DNA of 64,000 nucleotides from CAKVON01 sp902475665 (GCA_036321795.1 JAWQCY010000001.1:62001-126000); one strand, 5' to 3'. Numbered from the stretch's first letter, positions 1-7,381 are shown. The notes: generated from the letters alone by a model not told the origin. Translations and numbers: made by a program.

Positions 1-576
1 CTTGACGAAATGTCGTCGCACGGCGCCCACCAGGGCGTCGTGGTCAAGGCCCGCCCCTTCGCCTACGCCGACCTCGCGGACGTGATCGCCGCGGCGGGTG
101 ACGGCGACGCCCTCGTGGTCCTTCTCGACCATGTGACCGACGACGGCAACTTCGGCGCGATCGTCCGCAGCGCCGAGGTCGTGGGCGCCGCCGGCGTGGT
201 CATCCCCAAGGCGCGCTCGGCCCGCGTGGGCACCGCCGCCTACAAGACGTCCGCGGGCGCCGTGCTGCACCTGCCCATCGCCCAGGTCCCCAACCTCGCC
301 TCGGCCATCGCCGAGCTCAAGGACGCCGGCTTCTGGGTGGCGGGCTCGACCGAGCACGCCGCCGACGTCGTGTGGGACGCGCCGTTGCAGGGCCGCCTCG
401 CGCTGGTCATGGGGTCGGAGGGCTCGGGCATCTCGCGCCTGGTCCTCGAGAAGTGCGACTTCACGTGCAAGCTGCCCCAGCGCGGCTCGGTCGAGTCGCT
501 CAACGTCGCCCAGGCCGCAACGGTCATGTGCTACGAGTGGATGCGTCGCACCCACGCGAGCGGGGAGGGGCTGTAG
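1..576 (+). CDS. rlmB: RlmB/TrmH-family 23S rRNA 2'-O-ribose methyltransferase, 5' end missing
   Basis: Carboxy-terminal part of a SpoU-type SAM-dependent RNA methyltransferase; family members of this type methylate a G in the 23S rRNA peptidyl-transferase region. The frame is open from base 1, so the gene starts upstream and about 191 residues are visible. The early HGAHQGVV matches the hinge before the catalytic domain. Knot-fold motifs are all present: NFGAIVRSAE near residue 50, LALVMGSEGSG near 140 and LPQRGSVESLNVAQA near 160. It ends two bases before the next gene, so the two are translationally coupled. Family assignment is firm; the exact target nucleotide is inferred from the HQG hinge. 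Confidence 0.9.
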   Translation, partial: LDEMSSHGAHQGVVVKARPFAYADLADVIAAAGDGDALVVLLDHVTDDGNFGAIVRSAEVVGAAGVVIPKARSARVGTAAYKTSAGAVLHLPIAQVPNLASAIAELKDAGFWVAGSTEHAADVVWDAPLQGRLALVMGSEGSGISRLVLEKCDFTCKLPQRGSVESLNVAQAATVMCYEWMRRTHASGEGL

Positions 577-578
577 CC

Positions 579-1124
579 ATGGCACGTGCCAAGCGGGAGC
601 TACTGGTCGTCGACGGCTACAACGTCATCTACAAGACGCCGCGCTACACGGGGCTTCTGGACGAGAAGGGCCCGCAGTACCTCTCGAGCGACCCGTTCGA
701 CCGAGCCCGCGCACTGCTGGTGGCCGACGTCGCCGCCTATGCGCAGGGGCGCTACGACGCAGTGATCGTGTTCGACGGCGCCGGCAACGTCAGCCCGGAC
801 CGCCCCGACATCACCCAGGCGGGCATCCGCCTCGTCTTCTCCAGGACGGGCGAGACCGCCGACACCGTGATCGAGCGCCTGGTCACCGAGTGCCGCCTGC
901 AAGAGCGCGAGGTCACGGTCGTGACGTCCGACAACACGATCAGGGCCACGGTCGGCGGCATCCCCGTCACCCGCGTGTCCTCAACGGCCCTCATCTCCGA
1001 CGTCGTGACTAACGAGAAGGACGCGTGGGTCGCCAACGAGGAACGCAACCACCAGCGGCTTACCGTCGCCGACAGGTTGGACCCCGCCGTGCGCGCCAAG
1101 CTCGACGCGCTTCTCGGTAGGTAG
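579..1124 (+). CDS. NYN-domain (YacP/Rae1-like) nuclease
   Basis: Protein of 181 residues matching the YacP family of PIN-like NYN ribonucleases; the Bacillus relative Rae1 cleaves mRNA in the ribosomal A site. The amino terminus LLVVDGYNVIY carries the conserved first Asp/Asn of the NYN active site, VIVFDGAG near residue 67 the second acidic strand, and VVTSDNTIR near residue 115 the third. The ATG at 579 is chosen over upstream in-frame codons because it follows the GGGGAGGGG ribosome site and lies just past the methyltransferase stop. An rlmB-yacP pair is a common Gram-positive arrangement. Target RNA cannot be deduced from sequence. Confidence 0.85.
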   Translation: MARAKRELLVVDGYNVIYKTPRYTGLLDEKGPQYLSSDPFDRARALLVADVAAYAQGRYDAVIVFDGAGNVSPDRPDITQAGIRLVFSRTGETADTVIERLVTECRLQEREVTVVTSDNTIRATVGGIPVTRVSSTALISDVVTNEKDAWVANEERNHQRLTVADRLDPAVRAKLDALLGR

Positions 1125-1166
1125 CGTCTTTTGAGGCACTGCGTTATCATGCCCTCACACCAAAGC

Positions 1167-1241
1167 GCTGGCGTAGCTCAACGGTAGAGCCCTGGTTTTG
1201 TAAACCAGTCGTTGTAGGTTCGATTCCTATCGCCAGCTCCA
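1167..1241 (+). tRNA. tRNA-Thr (anticodon TGT)
   Basis: Acceptor stem GCTGGCG pairs with CGCCAGC, the anticodon stem CTGGT/ACCAG encloses loop TTTGTAA, and the T-arm contains GGTTCGATTCC. CCA is encoded. It is separated from the next tRNA by a terminator and a new promoter, so it is probably its own unit or the tail of the preceding one. Confidence 0.97.
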
Positions 1242-1250
1242 CGAATTCTC

Positions 1251-1272
1251 GGCCGCCTACGGGCGGCCTTTC
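1251..1272 (+). terminator. Intrinsic terminator after tRNA-Thr(TGT)
   Basis: Stem GGCCGCC/GGCGGCC with a 4-base loop followed by CTTTCC, ten bases after the tRNA 3' end. Confidence 0.7.
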
Positions 1273-1337
1273 CATATGGGTTTACCTGGGGTTGTGCAGG
1301 AATGGTGTGCGGGCAACGCCCGGTAGGGTGGATTACG

Positions 1338-1366
1338 TTGACAACATTATTTCGCCGGCGTATATT
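1338..1366 (+). promoter_or_regulatory. Sigma-70-type promoter for tRNA-Tyr/Thr/Met and probably tuf
   Basis: Consensus -35 TTGACA at 1338-1343, 17-base spacer and -10 TATATT at 1361-1366, about 45 bases upstream of the tRNA-Tyr gene. No terminator with a U-tract separates the three tRNAs from tuf. Confidence 0.8.
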
Positions 1367-1418
1367 TTCCACCGCTGCAGGGGAGAAGGCGCCTTGCGGC
1401 GGAGCTTGAAAACAGCAT

Positions 1419-1501
1419 GGGGATGTGGCACAGCGGCAACTGCGGCGGACTGTAAATCCGCTCCTTCGGGTTCCTTGGTTCGAGTCCAAGCATCCCCACC
1501 A
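1419..1501 (+). tRNA. tRNA-Tyr (anticodon GTA)
   Basis: Class II tRNA of 83 bases with a long variable arm. Acceptor GGGGATG/CATCCCC, anticodon loop CTGTAAA, encoded CCA. First gene of a three-tRNA cluster leading into tuf. Confidence 0.97.
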
Positions 1502-1504
1502 TGC

Positions 1505-1580
1505 GCCCGTGTAGCTCAGTAGGTAGAGCACTTCGTTGGTAACGAAGAGGTCACCGGTTCGAATCCGGTCGCGGGCTCCA
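1505..1580 (+). tRNA. tRNA-Thr (anticodon GGT)
   Basis: Acceptor GCCCGTG/CGCGGGC, anticodon stem CTTCG/CGAAG around TTGGTAA, encoded CCA. Starts three bases after tRNA-Tyr. Confidence 0.97.
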
Positions 1581-1600
1581 TTTCAAGCTAACAACACCAT

Positions 1601-1677
1601 GCCGGTGTAGCTCAGCTGGTTAGAGCACGCGGCTCATACCCGCGATGTCATTGGTTCGAGTCCAATCACCGGTACCA
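1601..1677 (+). tRNA. tRNA-Met (anticodon CAT), elongator type
   Basis: Acceptor GCCGGTG/CACCGGT, loop CTCATAC, encoded CCA. Position 1 pairs with 72 as G-U, as in actinobacterial elongator tRNA-Met, and the three G-C pairs of an initiator anticodon stem plus C1-A72 mismatch are not seen together. A lysidine-modified tRNA-Ile(CAT) is the less likely alternative. Confidence 0.9.
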
Positions 1678-1685
1678 GAGTTCTC

Positions 1686-1703
1686 GTGGCCCTTCGGGGC
1701 CAC
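1686..1703 (+). other. UUCG-capped hairpin between tRNA-Met and tuf
   Basis: Perfect 7-bp stem GTGGCCC/GGGCCAC around a TTCG tetraloop with no following T run. It could be a processing or stability element separating the tRNA precursor from the tuf message; function is not known. Confidence 0.5.
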
Positions 1704-1775
1704 TAGGCGATATATAGGTTCTCTGTACGTAATAGAGGAATGGCCGACGAGGTTGATTCCCGAAGGAGGATGGCA

Positions 1776-2966
1776 ATGGCCAAGGAGAAGTTCGAACGTT
1801 CTAAGCCGCACGTCAACATCGGTACCATCGGTCACGTCGACCACGGCAAGACCACGCTGACCGCGGCCATCACCAAGGTCCTCTCTGAGACCGAGGGCTG
1901 CAAGGCCGACTTCACCGCGTTCGAGAACATCGACAAGGCTCCCGAGGAGCGTCAGCGCGGCATCACCATCTCCGTCTCTCACGTTGAGTACGAGACCTGG
2001 GAGCGCCACTACGCTCACGTTGACTGCCCCGGCCACGCCGACTACGTCAAGAACATGATCTCCGGTGCTGCTCAGATGGACGGCGCCATCCTCGTCATCG
2101 CCGCCACCGACGGCCCGATGGCCCAGACCCGCGAGCACATCCTGCTCGCCCGTCAGGTCGGCGTCCCCTACATCGTCGTCTTCCTGAACAAGTGCGACAT
2201 GGTCGACGATGAGGAGCTCATCGACCTCGTCGAGATGGAGACCCGTGAGCTCCTCTCCGAGTACGAGTTCCCCGGCGACGACCTGCCCATCATCCGCGGC
2301 TCCGCCCTCGGCGCCCTCAACGGCGAGCAGAAGTGGGTTGACTCCGTCGTCGAGCTCATGAAGGCCGTCGACTCCTACATCCCGACGCCCGCCCGCGACA
2401 ACGAGAAGCCCTTCCTGATGGCCATCGAGGACGTCATGACCATCTCTGGCCGTGGCACCGTCGCCACTGGTCGTGTCGAGCGCGGCGAGCTCAAGCTCAA
2501 CGAGCCGGTCGAGATTGTCGGCATCAAGGCCACGCAGAGCTCCGTCTGCACCGGCATCGAGATGTTCCGCAAGACCATGGACTTCTGCGAGGCTGGCGAC
2601 AACGTCGGTCTGCTGCTCCGCGGCGTTAAGCGCGAGGACATCGAGCGCGGCCAGGTCATCTGCAAGCCCGGCTCCGTCACCCCGCACTCCAAGTTCACCG
2701 GCGAGATCTACGTTCTCACCAAGGAGGAGGGCGGCCGTCACACCCCGTTCTTCTCGAACTACCGTCCGCAGTTCTACTTCCGCACCACCGACGTCACCGG
2801 CACCATTGTCCTCCCCGAGGGCACCGAGATGGCCATGCCTGGCGACCACGTCACCATTGAGGCTGACCTCATTCACCCGATCGCCATGGAGGAGGGCCTG
2901 CGCTTCGCTATCCGCGAGGGTGGCCACACCGTCGGCGACGGCCGTGTCTCCTCGATCATCGAGTAG
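1776..2966 (+). CDS. tuf: Elongation factor Tu
   Basis: 396-residue translation GTPase that carries aminoacyl-tRNA to the ribosomal A site, full length for the family. GTPase motifs are intact: GHVDHGKT (G1, near residue 19), DCPGHADY (G3, near 81) and NKCD (G4, near 136), followed by the two beta-barrel domains. Start ATG 1776 is preferred because GAAGGAGG ends six bases upstream; the in-frame ATG six bases earlier sits too close to the ribosome site. The gene follows the tRNA-Tyr/Thr/Met cluster and ends in a strong terminator, so it is expressed apart from the str operon, where tuf often lies next to fusA. No key residue is missing. Confidence 0.98.
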   Translation: MAKEKFERSKPHVNIGTIGHVDHGKTTLTAAITKVLSETEGCKADFTAFENIDKAPEERQRGITISVSHVEYETWERHYAHVDCPGHADYVKNMISGAAQMDGAILVIAATDGPMAQTREHILLARQVGVPYIVVFLNKCDMVDDEELIDLVEMETRELLSEYEFPGDDLPIIRGSALGALNGEQKWVDSVVELMKAVDSYIPTPARDNEKPFLMAIEDVMTISGRGTVATGRVERGELKLNEPVEIVGIKATQSSVCTGIEMFRKTMDFCEAGDNVGLLLRGVKREDIERGQVICKPGSVTPHSKFTGEIYVLTKEEGGRHTPFFSNYRPQFYFRTTDVTGTIVLPEGTEMAMPGDHVTIEADLIHPIAMEEGLRFAIREGGHTVGDGRVSSIIE

Positions 2967-2994
2967 ACAGAGGCTTAGCTAGCTAGTCTTCTGG

Positions 2995-3031
2995 GACTCG
3001 GCGTCCCCTTCGGGGCGCCGAGTCTTTTTTT
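2995..3031 (+). terminator. Intrinsic terminator of tuf
   Basis: GACTCGGCG/CGCCGAGTC stem topped by CCCC-TTCG-GGGG and followed by seven T residues, 28 bases after the tuf stop. Confidence 0.92.
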
Positions 3032-3088
3032 GTCAGCGCTCTATTTTTGGTTGTTTTGTCGAGAGGGCATGAACTCCGTGGGGCCCAG

Positions 3089-3117
3089 TTGACAGCAACG
3101 GGAATGGGCTGTAATGT
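3089..3117 (+). promoter_or_regulatory. Probable promoter for rpmG-tRNA-Trp
   Basis: Perfect -35 TTGACA at 3089-3094 with a 17-base spacer to TAATGT (3112-3117), a weak -10. It lies between the tuf terminator and rpmG. Confidence 0.6.
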
Positions 3118-3173
3118 ATCCCATCGCGCCACAGTTGATCGCAAAGGCATGTGGCAACGTACCAGGAGGATTC

Positions 3174-3323
3174 ATGCGCACTATGGTCACCCTCGCCTGC
3201 ACCGAGTGCAAGCGTCGTAACTACAACACCAACAAGAACAAGGCTAACAACCCCGAGCGTATGGAGTTGAAGAAGTACTGCCCGTGGTGCCGCAAGCACA
3301 CGGTCCACAAGGAGACGCGTTAA
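3174..3323 (+). CDS. rpmG: 50S ribosomal protein L33, zinc-ribbon type
   Basis: 49-residue L33 of the large ribosomal subunit. Two CxxC pairs (CTEC near residue 9 and CPWC near 36) show the zinc-binding form, which in many actinobacteria and Firmicutes coexists with a zinc-free copy. The ATG at 3174 is chosen because AGGAGGA ends three bases upstream; an upstream in-frame ATG at 3114 would overlap the promoter -10. It is followed 12 bases later by tRNA-Trp and then secE-nusG, the usual order in this part of bacterial genomes. Confidence 0.95.
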   Translation: MRTMVTLACTECKRRNYNTNKNKANNPERMELKKYCPWCRKHTVHKETR

Positions 3324-3335
3324 GTCTTCACTCAT

Positions 3336-3411
3336 AGGCCAGTAGCTCCAATGGTAGAGCGGCGGTCTCCAAAACCGTTTGTTGAGGGTTCGAGTCCTTC
3401 CTGGCCTGCCA
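3336..3411 (+). tRNA. tRNA-Trp (anticodon CCA)
   Basis: Acceptor AGGCCAG/CTGGCCT, anticodon loop CTCCAAA, T-loop GGTTCGAGTCC, encoded CCA. The rpmG-tRNA-Trp-secE-nusG order is widespread. Confidence 0.97.
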
Positions 3412-3420
3412 GTTAACACA

Positions 3421-3456
3421 CCGGCCCGTCCCAATTGCGGGACGGCCGGTTTTTTT
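3421..3456 (+). terminator. Intrinsic terminator after tRNA-Trp
   Basis: Near-perfect stem CCGGCCCGTCCC/GGGACGGCCGG (one bulged base) followed by seven T residues. It separates the tRNA from secE, though read-through is likely because no strong secE promoter is seen in the 34 bases that follow. Confidence 0.88.
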
Positions 3457-3489
3457 GAGAGTCAGTTTTACCCGAAGGGATTGAGTGGA

Positions 3490-3843
3490 ATGGCCAACAA
3501 GGAACGCAACAAGAGGAGCGCCCGCAAGGCCCGTGCGCAGCAGCGTGCGAAGCGCGAGGCCGCCCAGGCCGCGTCCCAGCCCACCACCGCTCCCAAGAAG
3601 GCCGAGGTTGCCAAGGCCGCTCCCAAGAAGAAGGACGGTAAGCCCGGCTTCTTCAAGCGCATCGGCAACTACTTCTCTGCCGTTCGATCCGAGATGCGTC
3701 GCGTCGTGTGGCCGTCTCGCACCGAGCTCAAGAACTACTCTCTTGGCGTCATCGCCATGCTGTTCGTGTTCGGCATTGCCATCTGGCTTGTCGATCTTGG
3801 CATCATGGGTGTTCTTACCGGCTTCGCGAGCCTGAGGGGTTAA
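3490..3843 (+). CDS. secE: Preprotein translocase subunit SecE
   Basis: 117-residue subunit of the SecYEG protein-export channel in the cytoplasmic membrane. A lysine/alanine-rich cytoplasmic extension of about 65 residues precedes the conserved amphipathic segment RSEMRRVVWPSRTELKN and one transmembrane helix (LGVIAMLFVFGIAIWLVDLGI, split here as two halves LGVIAMLFVF and GIAIWLVDLG). The W-P-S/T signature is intact. ATG 3490 follows GAAGGGA; a TTG nine bases earlier is in frame but abuts the ribosome site. nusG starts three bases after the stop, the classic secE-nusG pair. Confidence 0.96.
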   Translation: MANKERNKRSARKARAQQRAKREAAQAASQPTTAPKKAEVAKAAPKKKDGKPGFFKRIGNYFSAVRSEMRRVVWPSRTELKNYSLGVIAMLFVFGIAIWLVDLGIMGVLTGFASLRG

Positions 3844-3846
3844 GCA

Positions 3847-4392
3847 ATGGCCAAGCGTTGGTATGTCATTCACACCTATTCCGGTTACGAGAACAAGGTG
3901 AAGGGAGATCTCGAGCACCGCATCGAGGTCGCTGGTCTCGAGAACAACGTCGTCGACATCAAGATCCCGACCGAGGAGGTCACCGAGGTCAAGGAAGGCG
4001 GTAAGCGCGAGACCAAGGAGTCCAAGGTCTTCCCGGGCTACGTCCTTGTTCGCATGGAGCTCGACGACAACACCTGGTCTGTCGTTCGCAACACCCCTGG
4101 CGTCACCGGCTTCGTCGGCATCGACAACAAGCCCACCCCGCTGACTCGCGACGACTTCAACAAGATCATGCGTCGCACCTCCGACAGGGTCGCCGCGGCC
4201 GCGCCCAAGCGCGTCTCCACCAATCTTGAGGCTGGTCAGGCCATCCGCGTGGTCTCTGGCCCCCTCGCCGACTTCGAGGGCGTTATCTCCGAGGTCATGG
4301 CGGAGGCTGGCAAGGTCAAGGTCACCCTCACGATCTTCGGTCGCGAGACGCCCGTCGAGCTTGCCTTGGAGCAGGTCGCAACGATCAGTTAG
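3847..4392 (+). CDS. nusG: Transcription elongation/antitermination factor NusG
   Basis: 181-residue NusG, which binds the RNA polymerase clamp and links transcription to Rho and to the ribosome. The amino-terminal NGN domain begins KRWYVIHTYSGYENKVK and contains the conserved FPGYVLVRM near residue 64; a carboxy-terminal KOW domain (GQAIRVVSGPLADFEG, near residue 130) follows. An acidic linker-like insert (EVTEVKEGGKRETKESK) lies before FPGY. Length matches the standard family. Cotranscribed with secE (three-base gap) and upstream of rplK. Confidence 0.97.
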   Translation: MAKRWYVIHTYSGYENKVKGDLEHRIEVAGLENNVVDIKIPTEEVTEVKEGGKRETKESKVFPGYVLVRMELDDNTWSVVRNTPGVTGFVGIDNKPTPLTRDDFNKIMRRTSDRVAAAAPKRVSTNLEAGQAIRVVSGPLADFEGVISEVMAEAGKVKVTLTIFGRETPVELALEQVATIS

Positions 4393-4499
4393 CACATCCG
4401 CACGCGCGTCCTTTTCGGTGAGGAATGCTTCTAGGGCACGCTGGCAGGAGATAAGCACCACTAAGAATCACATCAGCCCAACACTAGGAAGGTCCCACG

Positions 4500-4928
4500 A
4501 TGGCTAAGAAGAAGGTTACCAACTTCATCAAGCTTCAGATTCCCGCTGGCGCCGCCAACCCCGCGCCTCCCGTCGGCCCCGCCCTTGGTGCCGCCGGCGT
4601 CAACATCATGCAGTTCTGCCAGGCGTTCAACGCCCAGACCAAGGAGCAGTCCGGCGACGTTATCCCCGTTGAGATTACCGTCTACGAGGACAAGTCCTTT
4701 GACTTCATCTGCAAGACTCCTCCCGCGGCTCACCTGATCAAGAAGACCCTGGGCCTCAAGGGCGGCTCTGGTGTTCCCCAGCGCGACAAGGTCGGCCAGC
4801 TCACCCAGGAGCAGCTCACCCAGATCGCCGAGATCAAGATGCCCGACCTCAACGCCAACGATATTGAGGCCGCCAAGAGGATCGTCGCCGGCACCGCCCG
4901 TTCCATGGGCGTCACCATCGCCGAGTAG
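4500..4928 (+). CDS. rplK: 50S ribosomal protein L11
   Basis: 142-residue L11 of the GTPase-associated centre. The amino-terminal domain carries KLQIPAGAANPAPPVGPALG and the carboxy-terminal RNA-binding domain ends in GTARSMGV, both diagnostic. AGGAAGG sits before the ATG. It follows nusG by 107 bases with no obvious terminator and precedes rplA by 96 bases. The proline-rich PxxPPVGPALG loop is the usual thiopeptide-contact region and looks normal. Confidence 0.97.
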   Translation: MAKKKVTNFIKLQIPAGAANPAPPVGPALGAAGVNIMQFCQAFNAQTKEQSGDVIPVEITVYEDKSFDFICKTPPAAHLIKKTLGLKGGSGVPQRDKVGQLTQEQLTQIAEIKMPDLNANDIEAAKRIVAGTARSMGVTIAE

Positions 4929-5024
4929 ACTTCGCATCCGCGAAGTTTCTCATAGCACGTCGCAAACGCGGCGTGTGGGAGGGTCCACGGACCCGTTACC
5001 ACCACGAATGAAGGAGTAAGAAGT

Positions 5025-5732
5025 ATGGCTAAGCACGGCAAGAACTACCGTAACGCCGAGGCCAAGATCGAGGCCGGCACCCTGTACACCCCGAAGGCCG
5101 CCCTCGAGCTGGTCAAGGAGCTTGCCTCCGCCAAGTTCGACGAGACCATCGAGTGCTCGATCCGCCTGGGTGTCGATACCCGTAAGGCCGACCAGAACAT
5201 CCGTGGCTCTATCTCGCTGCCCCACGGCACTGGCAAGACCGTCCGCGTCGCCGTCTTCGCCGAGGGCGCCAAGGCTGCCGAGGCCGAGGAGGCCGGCGCC
5301 GACATCGTGGGTTCCGACGATCTCGTTGCCTCCATCCAGGCTGGCAACTTCGACTTCGATGCCGCCATCGCCACCCCGAACATGATGGCCAAGGTTGGTC
5401 GCATCGGTAAGCTGCTCGGCCCCCGTGGTCTCATGCCCAACCCCAAGCTCGGCACCGTCACCATGGACGTCGCCAAGATGGTTGGCGAGCTCAAGGCCGG
5501 CCGCGTCGAGTACCGCGCTGACCGTTACGGCATCTGCCACGTGCCCCTGGGCAAGGCGTCCTTCGAGCTTGCCGACCTTGTCGACAACTACCAGACGCTG
5601 ATCGCCGAGATCCTGCGCGTCAAGCCCGCCACCGCCAAGGGTCGCTACATCAAGTCCATCGCGCTCTCCTCGACGATGGGTCCTGGCGTCAAGGTTGACA
5701 CCACCAAGGTCCGCGCCCTCATGGAGGACTAG
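5025..5732 (+). CDS. rplA: 50S ribosomal protein L1
   Basis: 235-residue L1 of the ribosomal L1 stalk. The domain II motif GRIGKLLGPRGLMPNPKLGTV (given in part: KLLGPRGLMPNPK, near residue 127) and the end segment with SSTMGPGVKVDT are diagnostic. The start follows GAAGGAGTAAG. In many bacteria L1 represses its own operon by binding an rRNA-like stem in the mRNA; no clear mimic is recognised here by eye. A strong terminator follows, ending the secE-nusG-rplK-rplA group. Confidence 0.97.
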   Translation: MAKHGKNYRNAEAKIEAGTLYTPKAALELVKELASAKFDETIECSIRLGVDTRKADQNIRGSISLPHGTGKTVRVAVFAEGAKAAEAEEAGADIVGSDDLVASIQAGNFDFDAAIATPNMMAKVGRIGKLLGPRGLMPNPKLGTVTMDVAKMVGELKAGRVEYRADRYGICHVPLGKASFELADLVDNYQTLIAEILRVKPATAKGRYIKSIALSSTMGPGVKVDTTKVRALMED

Positions 5733-5763
5733 TCCATATCGGACACCTTTACATGGCTGATGG

Positions 5764-5796
5764 AGCCCCGTCGTAAGACGGGGCTCTTCTTGTTTG
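5764..5796 (+). terminator. Intrinsic terminator after rplA
   Basis: Perfect stem AGCCCCGTC/GACGGGGCT with a GTAA loop, followed by CTTCTTGTTT. Confidence 0.9.
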
Positions 5797-5896
5797 GAAG
5801 CATTTCAAGGAGGGGATTTGCGCAGGCCTCGTGGAGGGTGCCTCGTTATTGGGTCTGTGCTTGACGCAAGAGGCATGGGATGGCATCCTGTTTTAT

Positions 5897-5923
5897 TGCC
5901 GAGAAGTACTTCTCGGTATAAAC
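5897..5923 (+). repeat. Palindromic copy of the CTTCTCGGCA motif abutting a TATAAA box upstream of the L10 leader
   Basis: CCGAGAAGTACTTCTCGG (5899-5916) is a perfect 18-base palindrome, immediately followed by TATAAA (5918-5923), a possible -10 element. A TTGCCG at 5897 would give only a 15-base spacer. The same core recurs as single or inverted copies in other intergenic regions of the window. It could be an operator for the rplJ-rplL promoter or a non-regulatory dispersed element; sequence alone does not decide. Confidence 0.6.
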
Positions 5924-5929
5924 CGCACG

Positions 5930-6050
5930 TCCGCTGCCAGAGACAGCCGGTGCCCCTGCGGGGCGTAAAGGGAGCAGATCCCGCCTGCCGAGGTGGTCTT
6001 AAGAGTTTGACTCATTGAGGCCCCGTCTGGCACAAGCCCGATGGGGCCTT
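5930..6050 (+). ncRNA. Ribosomal protein L10 leader RNA with attenuator
   Basis: Upstream of rplJ the transcript contains CCAGAGACAGCCGGTG, then GGGCGTAAAGGG and CTGCCGAGGTGG, the conserved kink-turn and junction segments of the L10 leader family through which the L10(L12)4 complex represses its own operon. It ends in a GC hairpin, GGCCCC (6019-6024) pairing with GGGGCC (6043-6048), followed by TTT, fitting a transcription attenuator. The 383-base gap between rplA and rplJ is thereby mostly explained: terminator, palindrome, leader and ribosome site. Confidence 0.85.
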
Positions 6051-6115
6051 TGCTATGCAAGGGTCGCCGAATCGGTGGCACGTGCCCGAACATAGCAATG
6101 AGGAGGTGTAACACC

Positions 6116-6637
6116 ATGCCCGCACAGTCCAAGCTCGACATGCTCGCGAAGGTCTCCGAGTCCCTGGAGGCCTCCAAGGGTCTGTTTGTCATCGATTACC
6201 GTGGCCTTACCGTCAAGGAGGCCCAGGAGCTGCGTCACTCTCTCCGTGAGAACGGCGCCGTGATGAAGGTCTACAAGAACAACATCGTCAAGATCGCGCT
6301 CGAGAAGGCCGGACTCCCCGCCATCGATGACGTCCTCGTTGGCACCACCGCGTGCGTCTTCTACGAGAACGATCCCGTTGACGCCGCCAAGGTCGTCAAG
6401 GAGGCCAGCAAGAAGTTCAACAAGCTCGAGTTCCGCGGCGGCATCACCGACGGTGTCGTCGTCAATGCCGAGCAGGCCATCGCCATCGCTGACCTGCCCT
6501 CTCGCGAGGAGCTCATCGCCAAGTTCGTCGGCTGCATCTCGAACCCGCTCTCCGGCATCGTTCGCGTCTGCAACGGTTCCGCCCAGGGTCTCGTCACTGC
6601 GCTCGACGCGCTGGTGGACCAGAAGAACGCTGCCTAA
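6116..6637 (+). CDS. rplJ: 50S ribosomal protein L10
   Basis: 173-residue L10, the base of the ribosomal stalk that binds rRNA with its amino-terminal half and L7/L12 dimers with its carboxy-terminal helix. The opening KLDMLAKVSESLEASKGLFV and the central DYRGLTVKEAQELR motif are typical. ATG 6116 follows GAGGAGG at 6100-6106; upstream in-frame codons fall within the leader attenuator. It is followed by rplL 76 bases later, and the upstream L10 leader indicates autogenous control by L10-L12. Confidence 0.97.
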   Translation: MPAQSKLDMLAKVSESLEASKGLFVIDYRGLTVKEAQELRHSLRENGAVMKVYKNNIVKIALEKAGLPAIDDVLVGTTACVFYENDPVDAAKVVKEASKKFNKLEFRGGITDGVVVNAEQAIAIADLPSREELIAKFVGCISNPLSGIVRVCNGSAQGLVTALDALVDQKNAA

Positions 6638-6713
6638 GCGCCCTTCTCGCCCAAAACGCACGAAACAAAAGTCTGAGGGCGCAAAGACGCGCCCCTAACA
6701 AAGGAGAATTGAC

Positions 6714-7088
6714 ATGGCTGTCACCAAGGATGAGATCATCGAGGCCCTCAAGGAGATGCCCGCCCTCGAGCTTTCCGAGCTCGTTCACGAGCTGGAGGAC
6801 GTCTTCGGCGTTTCCGCCGCCGCTCCCGTCGCCGTCGCTGCCGCCGCTGCCCCCGCTGCTGAGGCCGCTGAGGAGAAGACCAACTTCGACGTCGTCCTCG
6901 AGGGCTTCGGCGAGAACAAGATCGCCGTCATCAAGGTCGTCCGTGAGCTCACCTCCCTTGGCCTGAAGGAGGCCAAGGAGGTCGTCGAGTCCGCCCCCAA
7001 GGCCGTCCTCGAGGGCGCCAAGAAGGAGGACGCCGAGGCTGCCAAGGAGAAGCTCGAGGCCGCCGGCGCTGCCGTCACCCTCAAGTAA
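6714..7088 (+). CDS. rplL: 50S ribosomal protein L7/L12
   Basis: 124-residue acidic stalk protein that recruits translation GTPases. Visible parts are the amino-terminal dimerisation helices, the alanine/valine-rich hinge (residues about 38-55) and the globular carboxy-terminal domain containing KTNFDVVLEGFGENKIAVIK and GLKEAKEVVESAPK. AAAGGAGAA precedes the ATG. It normally exists in four or six copies per ribosome, so extra expression is needed; the following strong terminator and a separate rpoB promoter allow it. Confidence 0.98.
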   Translation: MAVTKDEIIEALKEMPALELSELVHELEDVFGVSAAAPVAVAAAAAPAAEAAEEKTNFDVVLEGFGENKIAVIKVVRELTSLGLKEAKEVVESAPKAVLEGAKKEDAEAAKEKLEAAGAAVTLK

Positions 7089-7116
7089 CTCCTGCTCCCA
7101 AGAGCAAGCGTTCAGG

Positions 7117-7147
7117 GGACCGGGCATTTTGCCCGGTCCTTTTTTTG
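7117..7147 (+). terminator. Intrinsic terminator after rplL
   Basis: Perfect 9-bp stem GGACCGGGC/GCCCGGTCC and eight T residues. It would set the ratio of rplL to rpoB transcripts. Confidence 0.93.
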
Positions 7148-7235
7148 CGCCAAATCGACTTTGCGGGCGAATGGTAGTCTGATGTGAATGGGAGGTATGA
7201 TCTCGCACACGGCAAATCCATATCTCCGAAACACG

Positions 7236-7257
7236 TTTGCCCAGGAAAACGGGCAAA
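7236..7257 (+). other. Hairpin in the rplL-rpoB gap
   Basis: Inverted repeat TTTGCCC/GGGCAAA around AGGAAAAC, at 7236-7257, followed by ATTCGG rather than a T run. It may act as a second transcript end or a processing site between rplL and rpoB; purpose unknown. Confidence 0.45.
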
Positions 7258-7301
7258 ATTCGGTAAACTAAATCAAATCTAATCTAAAGTCAAGACTATG
7301 A

Positions 7302-7330
7302 TTGACCTTCTGAGATGGCTTCGGTATCTT
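7302..7330 (+). promoter_or_regulatory. Probable rpoB promoter
   Basis: TTGACC at 7302-7307, 17-base spacer, TATCTT at 7325-7330; the predicted start lies about 45 bases before the rpoB start codon. Confidence 0.65.
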
Positions 7331-7381
7331 TTTAGATTGCGACAAATGCCGCCTTTTGCCATATGAAGGAGGAAAAGCCTG

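Noticed and set aside
5794..6018. 74-codon frame with an AAGGAGGGG upstream, before rplJ
   Set aside because: It runs through the palindrome and the conserved L10 leader structure, so RNA explains the sequence better than protein.
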